DNA of 64,000 bases from Clostridiaceae bacterium (GTDB lineage Bacteria; Bacillota; Clostridia; Lachnospirales; Lachnospiraceae), in assembly GCA_902363735.1 (NCBI GenBank), contig CABJBA010000012.1, positions 62,001-126,000 on the forward strand. Direction: 5' to 3'. This document shows positions 42,847 through 52,278 of this stretch, piece by piece. The notes under the pieces are model-generated. The model made no database searches. It saw nothing but the letters and a program-made list of their open reading frames with translations, and had not been told where the DNA came from. A program made the translations under genes and the position numbers. The stretch's first letter is position 1. Every line of letters begins with the position of its first letter.

Positions 42847-42895
42847 TATTATTTGTATGCCGCATCAAGAAACTTTATTATAATTCAATACATGC

Positions 42896-42933
42896 AAAAA
42901 GCCTTCCAACTGGACTTTCGCCAGTTGGAAGGC
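42896..42933 (-). terminator. Terminator of the EF-G paralogue gene
   Basis: GCCTTCCAACTGG (42901-42913) pairs perfectly with CCAGTTGGAAGGC (42921-42933); five T follow on the minus strand. Confidence 0.9.
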
Positions 42934-42954
42934 CTACCTTCACTCCTTTATTAC

Positions 42955-45057
42955 TTATACTTCGTCTCTGTCAACCTTGGATGCCCGCTCTTCGACTTCC
43001 TTCTTCTGAACATCGCCAGGAGCCAGTTCGTAGCGGCTGAATTCATATTCATAAACTCCCATACCGCCTGTCATGGATCGTAAGTCTGTATTATAGCCGA
43101 ACAACTCAGACATGGGCACATCTGCTTCAATCACCTGTTTTCCGATGTGATTGGAATTCATTCCAAGAACACGGCCTCTTCTGCGGTTCAAATCTCCCAT
43201 AATATCACCGGTAAATTTATCCGGCACCGTAACCTTCAGGGAAGCAATGGGCTCCAGCAGAACCGGATTTGCATCCATGAAGCCCTTTTTAAAGGCCATG
43301 GTAGCCGCCATCTTAAATGCCAATTCCGAAGAGTCTACCGGATGATAAGAACCGTCTGTTAAGGTAGCTTTTATACCTACCACAGGATAAGCAGCCAAAG
43401 GTCCTTTTAAAACGCACTCAGCAATTCCCTTTTCAACTGCAGGGAAATAGTTTCTTGGAACAGCTCCGCCAAAAACGCTTTCCTGAAAGACATAAGGAGT
43501 TTCTAAATCTCCTGAAGGCTCAAAGGTCATCTTTACATCACCATACTGTCCATGTCCTCCGGACTGCTTCTTATATTTTCCCTGAACCTCCACTTTCTTG
43601 CGGATGGTTTCCCGGAAAGCAAATTTAGGTTTGCTCAGTTCAATTTCTACTTTATAGCGGCTTAGCAGCTTGCTTACCACCACTTCTAACTGCTGATCGC
43701 CGATGGCATACACAAGGGACTGACGGTTTTCAGAATCATTAAAGGTCTTTAAGGTCAAATCCTCTTCCATCAGCTTGGAAAGAGCGGTGGAAACCTTGTC
43801 ATCATCACCCTTTGTCTTGGTTTTATAGCGCATATATGTGTATGGAGTTGATACTTCCGGCTTATGGTATACGATGGGAGCAGAACGCAGAGCAATGGTG
43901 TCCCCGGTCTGGGTCACACTCAGCTTGGATACAGCTCCGATGTCTCCGGCCTTTAATTCCGGAACTTCAATGACATCTTTTCCTCTCAACAGATAAACCT
44001 TTCCTATCTTCTCCTCAGTATCCTTATTCACATTATAGATAGAGGAATCGGGTTTTAAAACACCGGTACAAATCTTCAACAGGGAATACTTTCCGATAAA
44101 TGGGTCCACTACAGTCTTAAATACACGGGCAGATAAGGATACCTGATCGTTATACTTGGCAGTAAAGCGTTCTCCTGTGGAAACGTCTACGCCGATGCAC
44201 TCGAAATGGTCAGGTGCCGGAAAATAAATATCAATGGCTTGAAGTACCATCTTGGCACCCTGGGCATTGATTCCGGAACCCAGCATAACAGGAACAATAT
44301 TTCCTTCGGTTACGTGTTCTCTAAGAGCAGCAGAAACCTCTTCTACTGTAAATTCATCTCCGGAGAAATAACGCTCCATATATTCCTCACTGGTCTCTGC
44401 AACTGCTTCCATAAGAGCTTCCCGGGCAATTCCCAGGTTTTTCTGGCTGTATTCCGGGATCTCACATACTTCATAATCACTGTTTGTGGTGAAACGTCTG
44501 CCTGCCATCTTTACAACATTGACAAAGCCTACGAACTTTTCATTTTCACGAATTGGGAGGTGGAACGGCGCAATTTTTCTTCCGAATTCTTTTTCCAGCT
44601 TAAGCAGCAACTCACGGTAGCTTGCATGATCGTCGTCCATATTTGTTACAAAGAAAAGTCTGGGCAGCCTGTACTTTTCGCAAAGCTCCCATGCCTTATA
44701 AGTACCGACTTCAATTCCTGCCTTGCAGTTTACAACGATCACTGCTGCATCCGCAACACTGATGGCCTCTTCGACTTCTCCTACAAAATCAAAATATCCT
44801 GGAGTATCCAGCAGATTGATTTTAATAGGACCTTCTTCTCCTGTAAACTCCAAGGGAATCAGGGAAGTGGAGATAGAGAACTGTCTCTTGATCTCTTCTT
44901 TGTCATAATCGCTGATGGTATTGCCATCGGTAACTTTTCCCATTCTGCTGATGGCTCCGGTCACTAACGCCATAGCCTCTGCCAGGGTAGTTTTACCGGC
45001 GCCTCCGTGCCCAAGTAAGGCGACGTTACGGATTTGTTTGGTTCCATACACGTTCAT
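42955..45057 (-). CDS. Elongation factor G-like GTPase (EF-G paralogue)
   Basis: A 700-residue translation-type GTPase with all five EF-G domains. P-loop GHGGAGKT (16-23), switch II DTPG (84-87), and the G4 motif reads TNMDDDH where normal EF-G has NKMD. The insertion after the P-loop (GAISRMGKVTDGNTISDYDKEEIKRQ) is typical of the EF-G-2-like branch. The ATG at 45057 follows CAGGAGG; the extra 31 codons of the longer frame have no site. It is not next to rpsL/rpsG/tuf, so it is a second copy; its role (for example recycling or stress) is unknown. Confidence 0.88.
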   Translation of the reverse strand: MNVYGTKQIRNVALLGHGGAGKTTLAEAMALVTGAISRMGKVTDGNTISDYDKEEIKRQFSISTSLIPLEFTGEEGPIKINLLDTPGYFDFVGEVEEAISVADAAVIVVNCKAGIEVGTYKAWELCEKYRLPRLFFVTNMDDDHASYRELLLKLEKEFGRKIAPFHLPIRENEKFVGFVNVVKMAGRRFTTNSDYEVCEIPEYSQKNLGIAREALMEAVAETSEEYMERYFSGDEFTVEEVSAALREHVTEGNIVPVMLGSGINAQGAKMVLQAIDIYFPAPDHFECIGVDVSTGERFTAKYNDQVSLSARVFKTVVDPFIGKYSLLKICTGVLKPDSSIYNVNKDTEEKIGKVYLLRGKDVIEVPELKAGDIGAVSKLSVTQTGDTIALRSAPIVYHKPEVSTPYTYMRYKTKTKGDDDKVSTALSKLMEEDLTLKTFNDSENRQSLVYAIGDQQLEVVVSKLLSRYKVEIELSKPKFAFRETIRKKVEVQGKYKKQSGGHGQYGDVKMTFEPSGDLETPYVFQESVFGGAVPRNYFPAVEKGIAECVLKGPLAAYPVVGIKATLTDGSYHPVDSSELAFKMAATMAFKKGFMDANPVLLEPIASLKVTVPDKFTGDIMGDLNRRRGRVLGMNSNHIGKQVIEADVPMSELFGYNTDLRSMTGGMGVYEYEFSRYELAPGDVQKKEVEERASKVDRDEV

Positions 45058-45095
45058 AAACATTCCTCCTGTTCGGTATTTAAGTCTATAAGAAT

Positions 45096-45124
45096 ATTTT
45101 ACTAAAAATGTCTTATAATTGCAA
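45096..45124 (-). promoter_or_regulatory. Promoter of the EF-G paralogue
   Basis: Minus strand TTGCAA (45124-45119), 17-base spacer, TAAAAT (45101-45096). Confidence 0.5.
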
Positions 45125-45181
45125 GCAAAAGGTGCAATTTGCACAAACATTTTTTACTGGATTTTCTATTTCCTATCTTTT

Positions 45182-45802
45182 CTAATCCAAGTCATAAAAA
45201 TCTTCGTTCAGGGTTCCATCATCATCAAAATAGTAGTAATCATCTCCTATGATAACGTCTCCGGTAACCATATGACCGCTATGATCAAAATAATACCAGC
45301 CATCACCAATCTGCCGCCAGCCCGTTACCATACGGCCGTCCGAATCAAAATAATACCAGTCTTCAGCCACCAGCTTCCAGCCTGTTGCCATGTAGCCATC
45401 CTGGGTGAAATAATACCAGTTTCCATCTGCTGATAAAAAGCTGCCCTTTACGAAAGATCCGTCTTCATTTCCATATTTCCAGCCAATGGCCTCCTGCTGC
45501 CAGCCAGCAGTAACCTGTCTTGTCTCATTCTGAACCGGCTGACTGGCTGTTTCAGCAGGTTTTGATGCAGTGCTTCCAGAATTGCCAGACTTATAAGGAC
45601 AAACCCCATTGGGGTGAAGGTGGGCCGGATATCCGCCGCAGTGATAATGATAGCTTCCCAACCCACTTTTATTTTTATTGTCCCGATGGCCCCCGCTTGC
45701 ATCAGTCCTGCCTGAATGAGCCTCTGATATGATAGGAAGCCCTCCAAACGTAATCAGACCGCATATTCCATAAACAGCCAGCTTTTTACATAATTTTCTC
45801 AT
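45182..45802 (-). CDS. Secreted YHYH protein with cell-wall-binding repeats
   Basis: A 206-residue exported protein: signal peptide about 1-28 (cut after SEA), a His/Gly-rich YHYH module (SGGHRDNKNKSGLGSYHYH, HLHPNGVC, 36-68), a Ser/Thr/Ala linker, and four to five choline-binding-type repeats (GNWYYFTQDGYMATGW, DWYYFDSDGRMVTGW, GWYYFDHSGHMVTG, about 100-195). The repeats attach it to teichoic acid or other wall polymers. The YHYH module is of unknown function; its histidines suggest metal binding. Confidence 0.82.
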   Translation of the reverse strand: MRKLCKKLAVYGICGLITFGGLPIISEAHSGRTDASGGHRDNKNKSGLGSYHYHCGGYPAHLHPNGVCPYKSGNSGSTASKPAETASQPVQNETRQVTAGWQQEAIGWKYGNEDGSFVKGSFLSADGNWYYFTQDGYMATGWKLVAEDWYYFDSDGRMVTGWRQIGDGWYYFDHSGHMVTGDVIIGDDYYYFDDDGTLNEDFYDLD

Positions 45803-45918
45803 ACATTAACCCTCCGTTGTTTTTTTGTTTCATTATATCAAATATATGGTAAAATTACCAGTTTAAATAAATCCAGGATGCTCTGGCACAAACATTTTAA
45901 AACTATTTTTTCCATTAC

Positions 45919-45953
45919 AAAAAGAGAAGAAGGACCCGCCATCTTCTCTTTTT
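45919..45953 (-). terminator. Terminator of the kinase-ended sugar operon
   Basis: AAAAAGAGAAGA (45919-45930) pairs with TCTTCTCTTTTT (45942-45953). Confidence 0.8.
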
Positions 45954-45978
45954 ATATCTCCAAGGCTGAATTATAATA

Positions 45979-46902
45979 CTATTGCTGCGACATTGCTGCT
46001 TTAAGAGCTGTATCCAGGGCACTCATTGCCGGTATACCGGCCACAGCACCTGGCATCTCCTCTTTTGTTTTCTCTTCCACCAGCCTCCGTATTAAATCAT
46101 TTTTAACCAGAACACTGCCCCAAAGCCACATATCCAGTCCGTCTGCCGGGGAATTTTTCTTCATTTTAAATGCAGTGTCCCGAATAAGGCCCCATAAAGC
46201 TTCACTGCATTCCCGGTGAATACGGATGGCTTCCATATCTCCCTGAACCGCTGCCTCATATGCAAGGGGGGACAATCTTGCAATCTCAGACTTCTCCATA
46301 AGATTTGCATTAATAAAATCATCTATTTTTTCAAGGGTGTCAAGGCCTGTTCTCTCTAAAATAAGTGGTGTGAGAATGGGACATGTAATTCTCCCGGACA
46401 GCTCATCTCCGACTGCCTTTAGGATTTTTAATCCCATGGCAAATCCGCTTCCCTCATCGCTGATAATATGATTCCAGCCGCCGGTCCGGTGTATGGTTCC
46501 GTCTTTATCTCTGCCAAAACATACCGAGCCGGTTCCTGATATAACTACCAGCGCCGGTTCCTTTGTCATGTGCAGAAATACTTCACAGTCATTTAACACC
46601 AAAAGCTTTTCGGGGGGAAATCCCATTTCTTCAAAGCTGGATCTGCAATTGTATTCATCCGAAGGGGAATCGATCCCGCTGGCTGCTACACAAATCCCAT
46701 GGCAGCAGCCCGGTTCCAGATTTAACTGGCTCAGGGCCGGAAGTACCAATGCCCGGTACCGAAGCCGGCTTTTCTCAGCTCCATCCGTATTAAGACTGCA
46801 TCCTTGTGCCGTAAATTCTCCAAGTACAGTCCCTTGAGCATCGCAGATTTTTAGCCTCCCATTAGTTCCGCCTATATCCAATCCTGCAAAATATCCTTTC
46901 AT
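45979..46902 (-). CDS. BadF/BadG-type N-acetylglucosamine kinase-like protein
   Basis: A 307-residue ASKHA-fold kinase: phosphate-1 motif GLDIGGTNGRL (7-17), adenosine/phosphate-2 motif LVVISGTGSVCFG (about 117-129) and GGWNHIISDEGSGFAMGLK (141-159), as in human/bacterial N-acetylglucosamine kinase. It should phosphorylate an amino sugar or related hexose in the cytoplasm. It is the last gene of the second sugar locus, pointing to a sugar released by the enzyme(s) encoded upstream. Confidence 0.85.
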   Translation of the reverse strand: MKGYFAGLDIGGTNGRLKICDAQGTVLGEFTAQGCSLNTDGAEKSRLRYRALVLPALSQLNLEPGCCHGICVAASGIDSPSDEYNCRSSFEEMGFPPEKLLVLNDCEVFLHMTKEPALVVISGTGSVCFGRDKDGTIHRTGGWNHIISDEGSGFAMGLKILKAVGDELSGRITCPILTPLILERTGLDTLEKIDDFINANLMEKSEIARLSPLAYEAAVQGDMEAIRIHRECSEALWGLIRDTAFKMKKNSPADGLDMWLWGSVLVKNDLIRRLVEEKTKEEMPGAVAGIPAMSALDTALKAAMSQQ

Positions 46903-46925
46903 TTACCCTTCTCCTTATTGTTCTA

Positions 46926-47987
46926 TTACCACGGCAGGAAACCTGCCGTGGTAAACATCTCCTTACCTTCCAGAAGATGTTTTTTTAGTGAGATCTGCAG
47001 TGAAGTGCTGCATGAATAACTTTCCAGTCTTTCCATGGAACAATCAAACCCCATAACCCGTTCCAGAATCTGCGGGCATTCCGCCATAATAGGCATCTTA
47101 TAAAAACGTTCCATAAAGTTTATGATCCGGCTTCTCTCCGGTAAAATAAACTTCAGATTGGGGTCCAGAAGCCAGCTGTCGCAGACAAGAAGGCTTCCAG
47201 GGTAATATTTCTTTGCCTCCTCCAAGGAGGAATCTATTTTATCCGGAGAAAGATCCGCTCCTTGGGGAATATGGACTGCCACCGCCTTTTCTCCCGGGGC
47301 CAGACACAGTTCCCAATCAGACAGATGAAGAATCAAGGTCTTATCTATGTTAACCGCACCACGCTTAAAATCGGCCGAAAATCCCGTTACGGTTTCATTC
47401 AGGCAATTTACATAAGTTTTATATTCCCTTGTGAACACTCTTCCATTGGTTCCTGAAAAATATCCATCCTGATCCACCTTAAAGCCAGGACATGCCAATG
47501 CCCTGTATTCACTGGTATATCTGTTTTTAAAAATCAGGAAGGAGAAATCATAAGTCACCTCCTCAAACTGCAGGCTGCCGAACCGGCGCACTTTTCCGGC
47601 AACAGACCGAAAGACCCACTCAATGCGGTCAAGGCCCACCCGACCCTCATGATATTTTTGATAAACCTTGATCCAGATTTCAATATCTTTCATGGATTCA
47701 AGAAATATACGTTCCGGAATTCCCTGATTCAGGATATCCTCAATAGCCGCCGGCATCATCCAGTCTATATAAACCACCGGGAGTATACCTGCATCTAAAT
47801 TCAGCATGTTAGCATGCCGTATCCCCAGTCTTATGGCTTCTGCTGCCTTTTCCGGATTCTTTTTTATCAGCAAAAGCTCCTTGCACCATTTGTAATTGCT
47901 CATAAAAAAAGGATATCTGCGGAAAATGGCGGATGCAGAAGCAACCGCCTTTTGAGTATCTTCACTAAATATATTGTGTCTTATCAT
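46926..47987 (-). CDS. Acyltransferase-like protein (NAT_N / GNAT-like C-terminal)
   Basis: A 353-residue soluble protein. The middle and C-terminal parts (RRFGSLQFEEVTYDF about 135-149, AVAVHIPQGADLSPDKIDSSLEEAKKYYP about 235-262, LVCDSWLLDP) match the pattern I recall for acyltransferase-domain proteins of the NAT_N/GNAT_C pair. It overlaps the end of the 812-residue protein gene by 23 bases, so the two are coupled. The reaction is unknown; in this locus it might acylate a sugar. Confidence 0.65.
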   Translation of the reverse strand: MIRHNIFSEDTQKAVASASAIFRRYPFFMSNYKWCKELLLIKKNPEKAAEAIRLGIRHANMLNLDAGILPVVYIDWMMPAAIEDILNQGIPERIFLESMKDIEIWIKVYQKYHEGRVGLDRIEWVFRSVAGKVRRFGSLQFEEVTYDFSFLIFKNRYTSEYRALACPGFKVDQDGYFSGTNGRVFTREYKTYVNCLNETVTGFSADFKRGAVNIDKTLILHLSDWELCLAPGEKAVAVHIPQGADLSPDKIDSSLEEAKKYYPGSLLVCDSWLLDPNLKFILPERSRIINFMERFYKMPIMAECPQILERVMGFDCSMERLESYSCSTSLQISLKKHLLEGKEMFTTAGFLPW

Positions 47988-50403
47988 GATTTTTCATAAA
48001 CCTCACTATTAATCCGCCAGCTGTCAGGGTACGTTTCTCTTTATTAAATTCCGGCTGGAGGCTTTCTGCAAAAGCGGCGAACTCATCCAGAGATTGAAAA
48101 ACTTGGCTGCTGCCGCATACACAGAAATATGCAATATCATCTCCATAAGTCCTGTATTCACAGCCGAACAGCTGATCATCTGTGGGTTCCATGACACCGC
48201 TGCACCACAAAGCGGCATACCCCTTCTTCTGCCTGCCTATAAGCCAATGTTCCCCAATACTTGTTTCCATGAATTTAGGAGCAGGAAAATAAGCATGGGT
48301 AAAATGAATGGGATGTTCCTCAGGAATGTGATAAACGGCTCCCAAAAGATTTTCTTTTTGAACCAGAGCAGGCATCACACCGTTTCCATACCAGAACCCC
48401 GGCCGCATGGAACTGGAGTCACAGGTTCCTCCCGGATGGTTGGTGAATAAGGCTGTCTCTTTATCTAGTGCAGCATACCACATATGCTGCTGATAACCGT
48501 ATACTCCCGGTTCAAAGCAGGTAGTACCGTGGAATCTTTCATTCAGAGATTTGGTATATTCACAGGTTGAAGGGTCTGCCTCCGGGTCCAGGGTCAGATT
48601 CTTCCAACGGTTAAATCCCTGATCCAGCCTTGGGGACTGAACAGAGGTCAGACAATATTCCGAAGTCTTGTTCAGATGAATCAGAGCATTTCCCGTAGAA
48701 TAACATTCATCTGCCGGTTTTTCCATAAGCTGTGCCAATCCGGCAGGCAGCCTGTATCTGCTGCTGGCGAAAAAGCCCAGCCAGCCTTCCCCAAAGGAGT
48801 AGGGAACTTTTGGATTGATAAGATTCATCAGCGCCTGTGCTCCCTGTTCAAAGGGATGAACCACTTCCCGGTAAACACGGCCCATAGGAGCGATAACAAC
48901 TCCGTCATAGGCGTGGCGGCATAGCATTTCTAAAAGGCGGTCTGTAATTTTTTCAGCCCTCTGAGAAATCTTTGGATCAGAATAATCAATGACATTTAAA
49001 AGTGCAGCAAAGGTGACGCACATATATACGGTACTTAGGAATTCTTCAAATCCGTGTTTTTCCACATCCTCCAGCCAGCATTCTACCTTGGCTTTTCCTG
49101 CATGAAAAAGCTCCTTTCCAGTCATATCTGCACGGGGAAAATATTCATCCGGATACATTTTCCCTGCATTCATGGCACACGTATAAAACATCAGGGAATG
49201 ATTTTCGCTCCAGAAACACATTGCATCGGAGCCTTTCTGATCCATCCAGTACCTCCAGTCAAGAAGCACATTCTTAGCCCGTTCAGCCATCTCTTTATCC
49301 ACGGGATAATTTTTCAAATACCGGATCAAGCCGCAAACAAGGAAATCAGAGCAGTCATACCTGCTTTCAATCTGGTCAAGAGTCTCATAAAGTAACTCCT
49401 TATCCTTTCCATTTTCCATTCCAAGAGCTTTCCTCGCAAGAATATTGGAAATAGAAAAGCCAAACTTATCTCCTCTTGATAAGCTTTCTGCCGCTCCGAT
49501 CCTGCGAAAAATGGTATTCCTGTTTTCCTCAAAACCTGTTTCTTTTGAGTACACAGGCTTCTGGGCCTTGATATTTTCGACCATTCTGGTAAGAACGGCA
49601 TGTTCCTTCCTGACGGTTACTAAAATTACCCCAGTTTTTTCTTCGTCCAGGACCACTTGATCCCTGCCGGTGATCTCCTGCCACTCTTTCCTGCTCTCCA
49701 CCTGAGCAAAGTCAGGGCTCTGGCTGTCATAGGCAAGCCAGGTTCCACCGGGAGCCTCTCCCATATAGGACATGACAGAATCCATTATACAAAGGGAATC
49801 AAGCCAGGTTTCAGCCCGAACCAACTCATCAGTCTTTTCTTCATCCGGCAGAATGACAGCAATTTCTGACTCATGGTCCTTGATCTGAATCCCGAATAAG
49901 GTTCTGGTATCCCGGACTCCCAGGGTCTGAAGGCTGATGTAGATTTGATTGATCCCCTTTTTTAAACGGAGCTCCATAGTCTTTTTCTCAATGGGCTTAT
50001 AAACCGGCGAATCCATATGACACACCAGTTCCCCATTGCACCAGACAGCCACTGCTGCATAAGACCATACAACAGCCTTTACCGTCAGATCCCTTTCAAC
50101 CAGGATTCCCGTAACGGCATCAAGTTCCACCTTCTGAAGTGTGGAGTAAAAGGTGCTTTCATCCACAAACCAGTTACCATAGTGATAATAGTATCTCCAC
50201 GGCATGCCAAGGCGGCTGTTTTCTCCCAATACCGCTGCCTCTTCTGGAGGGGACATTGGTCTGCCTGCAACCAGGGATCTTAGATATTTCTCGTAGCGCA
50301 GCTGATTATCATCCGTTTCATGATTAATAAAATCCGTTTCTTTTGGGCCTGACACCAGATAATTAGTAAGAAACCCGGACCTGTTTAAATATTGTTTTTC
50401 CAT
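47965..50403 (-). CDS. Large protein of unknown family in a sugar operon
   Basis: An 812-residue protein with no signal peptide or membrane segment. Residues about 60-190 look like a beta-sandwich (MPWRYYYHYGNWFVDESTF, VVWSYAAVAVWCNGELVCHMDSPVYKP, GINQIYISLQTLGV). The rest is helical with many aromatic residues (DWRYWMDQKGSDAMCFWSENHSLMFYTCAMNAG, YKPH-like segments), as in alpha/alpha-toroid glycan enzymes, ending in a beta-rich part (GFWYGNGVMPALVQ...). A cytoplasmic glycosidase, lyase or phosphorylase is plausible from context, but no family is recognised. It lies between ABC importer and acyltransferase genes. Confidence 0.7.
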   Translation of the reverse strand: MEKQYLNRSGFLTNYLVSGPKETDFINHETDDNQLRYEKYLRSLVAGRPMSPPEEAAVLGENSRLGMPWRYYYHYGNWFVDESTFYSTLQKVELDAVTGILVERDLTVKAVVWSYAAVAVWCNGELVCHMDSPVYKPIEKKTMELRLKKGINQIYISLQTLGVRDTRTLFGIQIKDHESEIAVILPDEEKTDELVRAETWLDSLCIMDSVMSYMGEAPGGTWLAYDSQSPDFAQVESRKEWQEITGRDQVVLDEEKTGVILVTVRKEHAVLTRMVENIKAQKPVYSKETGFEENRNTIFRRIGAAESLSRGDKFGFSISNILARKALGMENGKDKELLYETLDQIESRYDCSDFLVCGLIRYLKNYPVDKEMAERAKNVLLDWRYWMDQKGSDAMCFWSENHSLMFYTCAMNAGKMYPDEYFPRADMTGKELFHAGKAKVECWLEDVEKHGFEEFLSTVYMCVTFAALLNVIDYSDPKISQRAEKITDRLLEMLCRHAYDGVVIAPMGRVYREVVHPFEQGAQALMNLINPKVPYSFGEGWLGFFASSRYRLPAGLAQLMEKPADECYSTGNALIHLNKTSEYCLTSVQSPRLDQGFNRWKNLTLDPEADPSTCEYTKSLNERFHGTTCFEPGVYGYQQHMWYAALDKETALFTNHPGGTCDSSSMRPGFWYGNGVMPALVQKENLLGAVYHIPEEHPIHFTHAYFPAPKFMETSIGEHWLIGRQKKGYAALWCSGVMEPTDDQLFGCEYRTYGDDIAYFCVCGSSQVFQSLDEFAAFAESLQPEFNKEKRTLTAGGLIVRFMKNHDKTQYI

Positions 50404-50407
50404 CTTT

Positions 50408-51274
50408 TTATCCCTTCACCGCACCCGCAGTCAGCCCGCTCATGAAGTAGCGGCTGGTGCACATATAAAGCACTATAATCGGTATGATTGATATAGTAGA
50501 GCCTGCAAACATCAGGTTCCATGCTGCTGTTCCGTCACCACTGTTCTTTAACATGACAACGCCCACGGTCAGGGGACGGAGTTTGTCGTTTGACATGGTG
50601 AATACCAGGGGCATGATATATTCATTCCACCCTGTACGGAAGGAAAGCAGTCCGATGGTTGCCATAACCGGTTTCAAAAGCGGCATTATTATTTTATAAT
50701 AAATTTGAAAAAAAGTACAGCCATCCAGTTTCGCCGCTTCATCAAGCTCCTTGGAAATGGTATTCATAAATCCTCTCACAAGGAAAATATAAGTTGCCTG
50801 CCCCATACCCGTGGAAATAAGGATTATGCTTAGAAGAGAAGTGTTCATTTTCACCTTCACGGCAAGCTCAAACAAAGGTCTTAAGCTTACACTTCCTACA
50901 TTAACAAACATAAAAGCTACAAAGATACTGTACAACAGTTCTTTTCCCTTAAACTTTTTTCTTGCAAACACATAACCAGCCATAGTGGTTGTCAAAATAG
51001 TTAATATCATGACCCCAAGGCTTATAATAAGGCTGTTCACAGTATAGATTGCAAAATTAGCCTTTTCCCATGCCTGCTTATAATTTTCAAAGATAAATGT
51101 CTGGGGCAGAATACTGGTTCCTCCCAAAAGCAGTTCATTATTTGCCTTAAACGATCCCATAACAATGTAAATGACCGGATAGAGGGTAATTAACGAAACA
51201 ATTAAAAGAAGCAGGAACAGAAGGCCTCGCATTGCTTTTGTTTTTTTTGAATATACGGTATGTGTCTTCTCCAT
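50408..51274 (-). CDS. Carbohydrate ABC transporter permease (MalG type)
   Basis: A 288-residue permease with six hydrophobic segments and the EAA loop KELDEAAKLDGCTFFQIYYKIIMPLLKP (about 175-202). It ends with YFMSGLTAGAVKG. The ATG at 51274 follows AAGGAGG. With its MalF-type partner it forms the channel of the second sugar importer; again no ATPase gene is present locally. Confidence 0.9.
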   Translation of the reverse strand: MEKTHTVYSKKTKAMRGLLFLLLLIVSLITLYPVIYIVMGSFKANNELLLGGTSILPQTFIFENYKQAWEKANFAIYTVNSLIISLGVMILTILTTTMAGYVFARKKFKGKELLYSIFVAFMFVNVGSVSLRPLFELAVKVKMNTSLLSIILISTGMGQATYIFLVRGFMNTISKELDEAAKLDGCTFFQIYYKIIMPLLKPVMATIGLLSFRTGWNEYIMPLVFTMSNDKLRPLTVGVVMLKNSGDGTAAWNLMFAGSTISIIPIIVLYMCTSRYFMSGLTAGAVKG

Positions 51275-51284
51275 ATCTGCCTCC

Positions 51285-52205
51285 TTAAACCACATCATCC
51301 AGTTTTCTTGCAAGGTACATGTAAATAGCCGTAATCACACCGATAATAAGCGCCGCCATAATACTGAGTACGGTTGCATAGCCGATCTGAGGTGTTGTCT
51401 GTGAACCGAATATTAGCTTATATATATAGGTGAACATTACCTCTGACCTGCTGTTTGGACCTCCATTGGTAAGCACCAAAATGGATTCATAGTCCTTTAA
51501 TGCCGTAGTAATTGCCAGCATCAAAATCACTTTTAAAACAGGACTGAGCATGGGCAGAGTGATGTAGAAAAAGGACTGTACCCCATTTGCCCCGTCCATT
51601 TTACAGCTTTCATACACTTCCTCAGAAATGCTGGAAAGGCCGGACATGAACAAAATCATATAATTACCAAAACCGCCCCATACCGCTACGATAATAATAG
51701 AAAGCATAACAATGGAGGCACTTCCCAACCAGTCGATGGGAGAATGGATCATTCCAAGCTTTTGGAGATAAGCATTTAATACCCCGTTATAAACAGCAAA
51801 GATAAAACCGAATATCAGGCTGTAAACCGCAGAGCTAATGACTGTGGGCATAAAATAAATCCCCCGGAAAATTCCGCTTCCCTTAATCTTCTGATTAAGC
51901 AAAACAGCCAGAAGCAGGGATAATGGTATGATAATTACCAGCTTCAGCACAGCATATTCAAAGGTATGAAGGACACTGCGCCAGAACACGGCATCCTGAA
52001 ACATTCTGGTAAAGTTTTTAAATCCTATATAATAAGCGGTAAATCCGTTGTAATCATAAAAAATATATCTGAAAAGCCAGCAGAAAGGATAGATGGATAT
52101 CACTACCAGCAAAAACACTGCCGGAAGCAGCATCAAAGCGGAAGTAAAATCCCCCCTGCTGCCTGCTCGTTTCATTCGTTCCGCAACGCTTAATTTTTCT
52201 TTCAT
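51285..52205 (-). CDS. Carbohydrate ABC transporter permease (LplB/UgpA type)
   Basis: A 306-residue permease with six hydrophobic segments and the EAA loop EEVYESCKMDGANGVQSFFYITLPMLSP (about 210-237; Ala replaced by Ser/Cys). The ATG at 52205 is preferred over the GTG at 52217. It lies between the binding-lipoprotein and MalG-type genes, with 10 bases to the latter. Confidence 0.88.
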   Translation of the reverse strand: MKEKLSVAERMKRAGSRGDFTSALMLLPAVFLLVVISIYPFCWLFRYIFYDYNGFTAYYIGFKNFTRMFQDAVFWRSVLHTFEYAVLKLVIIIPLSLLLAVLLNQKIKGSGIFRGIYFMPTVISSAVYSLIFGFIFAVYNGVLNAYLQKLGMIHSPIDWLGSASIVMLSIIIVAVWGGFGNYMILFMSGLSSISEEVYESCKMDGANGVQSFFYITLPMLSPVLKVILMLAITTALKDYESILVLTNGGPNSRSEVMFTYIYKLIFGSQTTPQIGYATVLSIMAALIIGVITAIYMYLARKLDDVV

Positions 52206-52231
52206 AAGCCGTATCACCTTTCTCTAAAACA

Positions 52232-52264
52232 GGAGCTGCTTTTAGTTTTTCTAAAAACAGCCCC
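52232..52264 (-). repeat. Intercistronic hairpin after the second binding-protein gene
   Basis: GGAGCTGCTTTTAG and CTAAAAACAGCCCC pair around five T with mismatches. Same position as the hairpin at 35904-35930 in the other importer. Confidence 0.65.
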
Positions 52265-52278
52265 TTTGCTTTCTTCAC

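Noticed and set aside
45132..45144. GTGCAATTTGCAC palindrome upstream of the EF-G paralogue
   Set aside because: A short 6+1+6 dyad with no second copy and no clear relation to the promoter boxes; could be chance.
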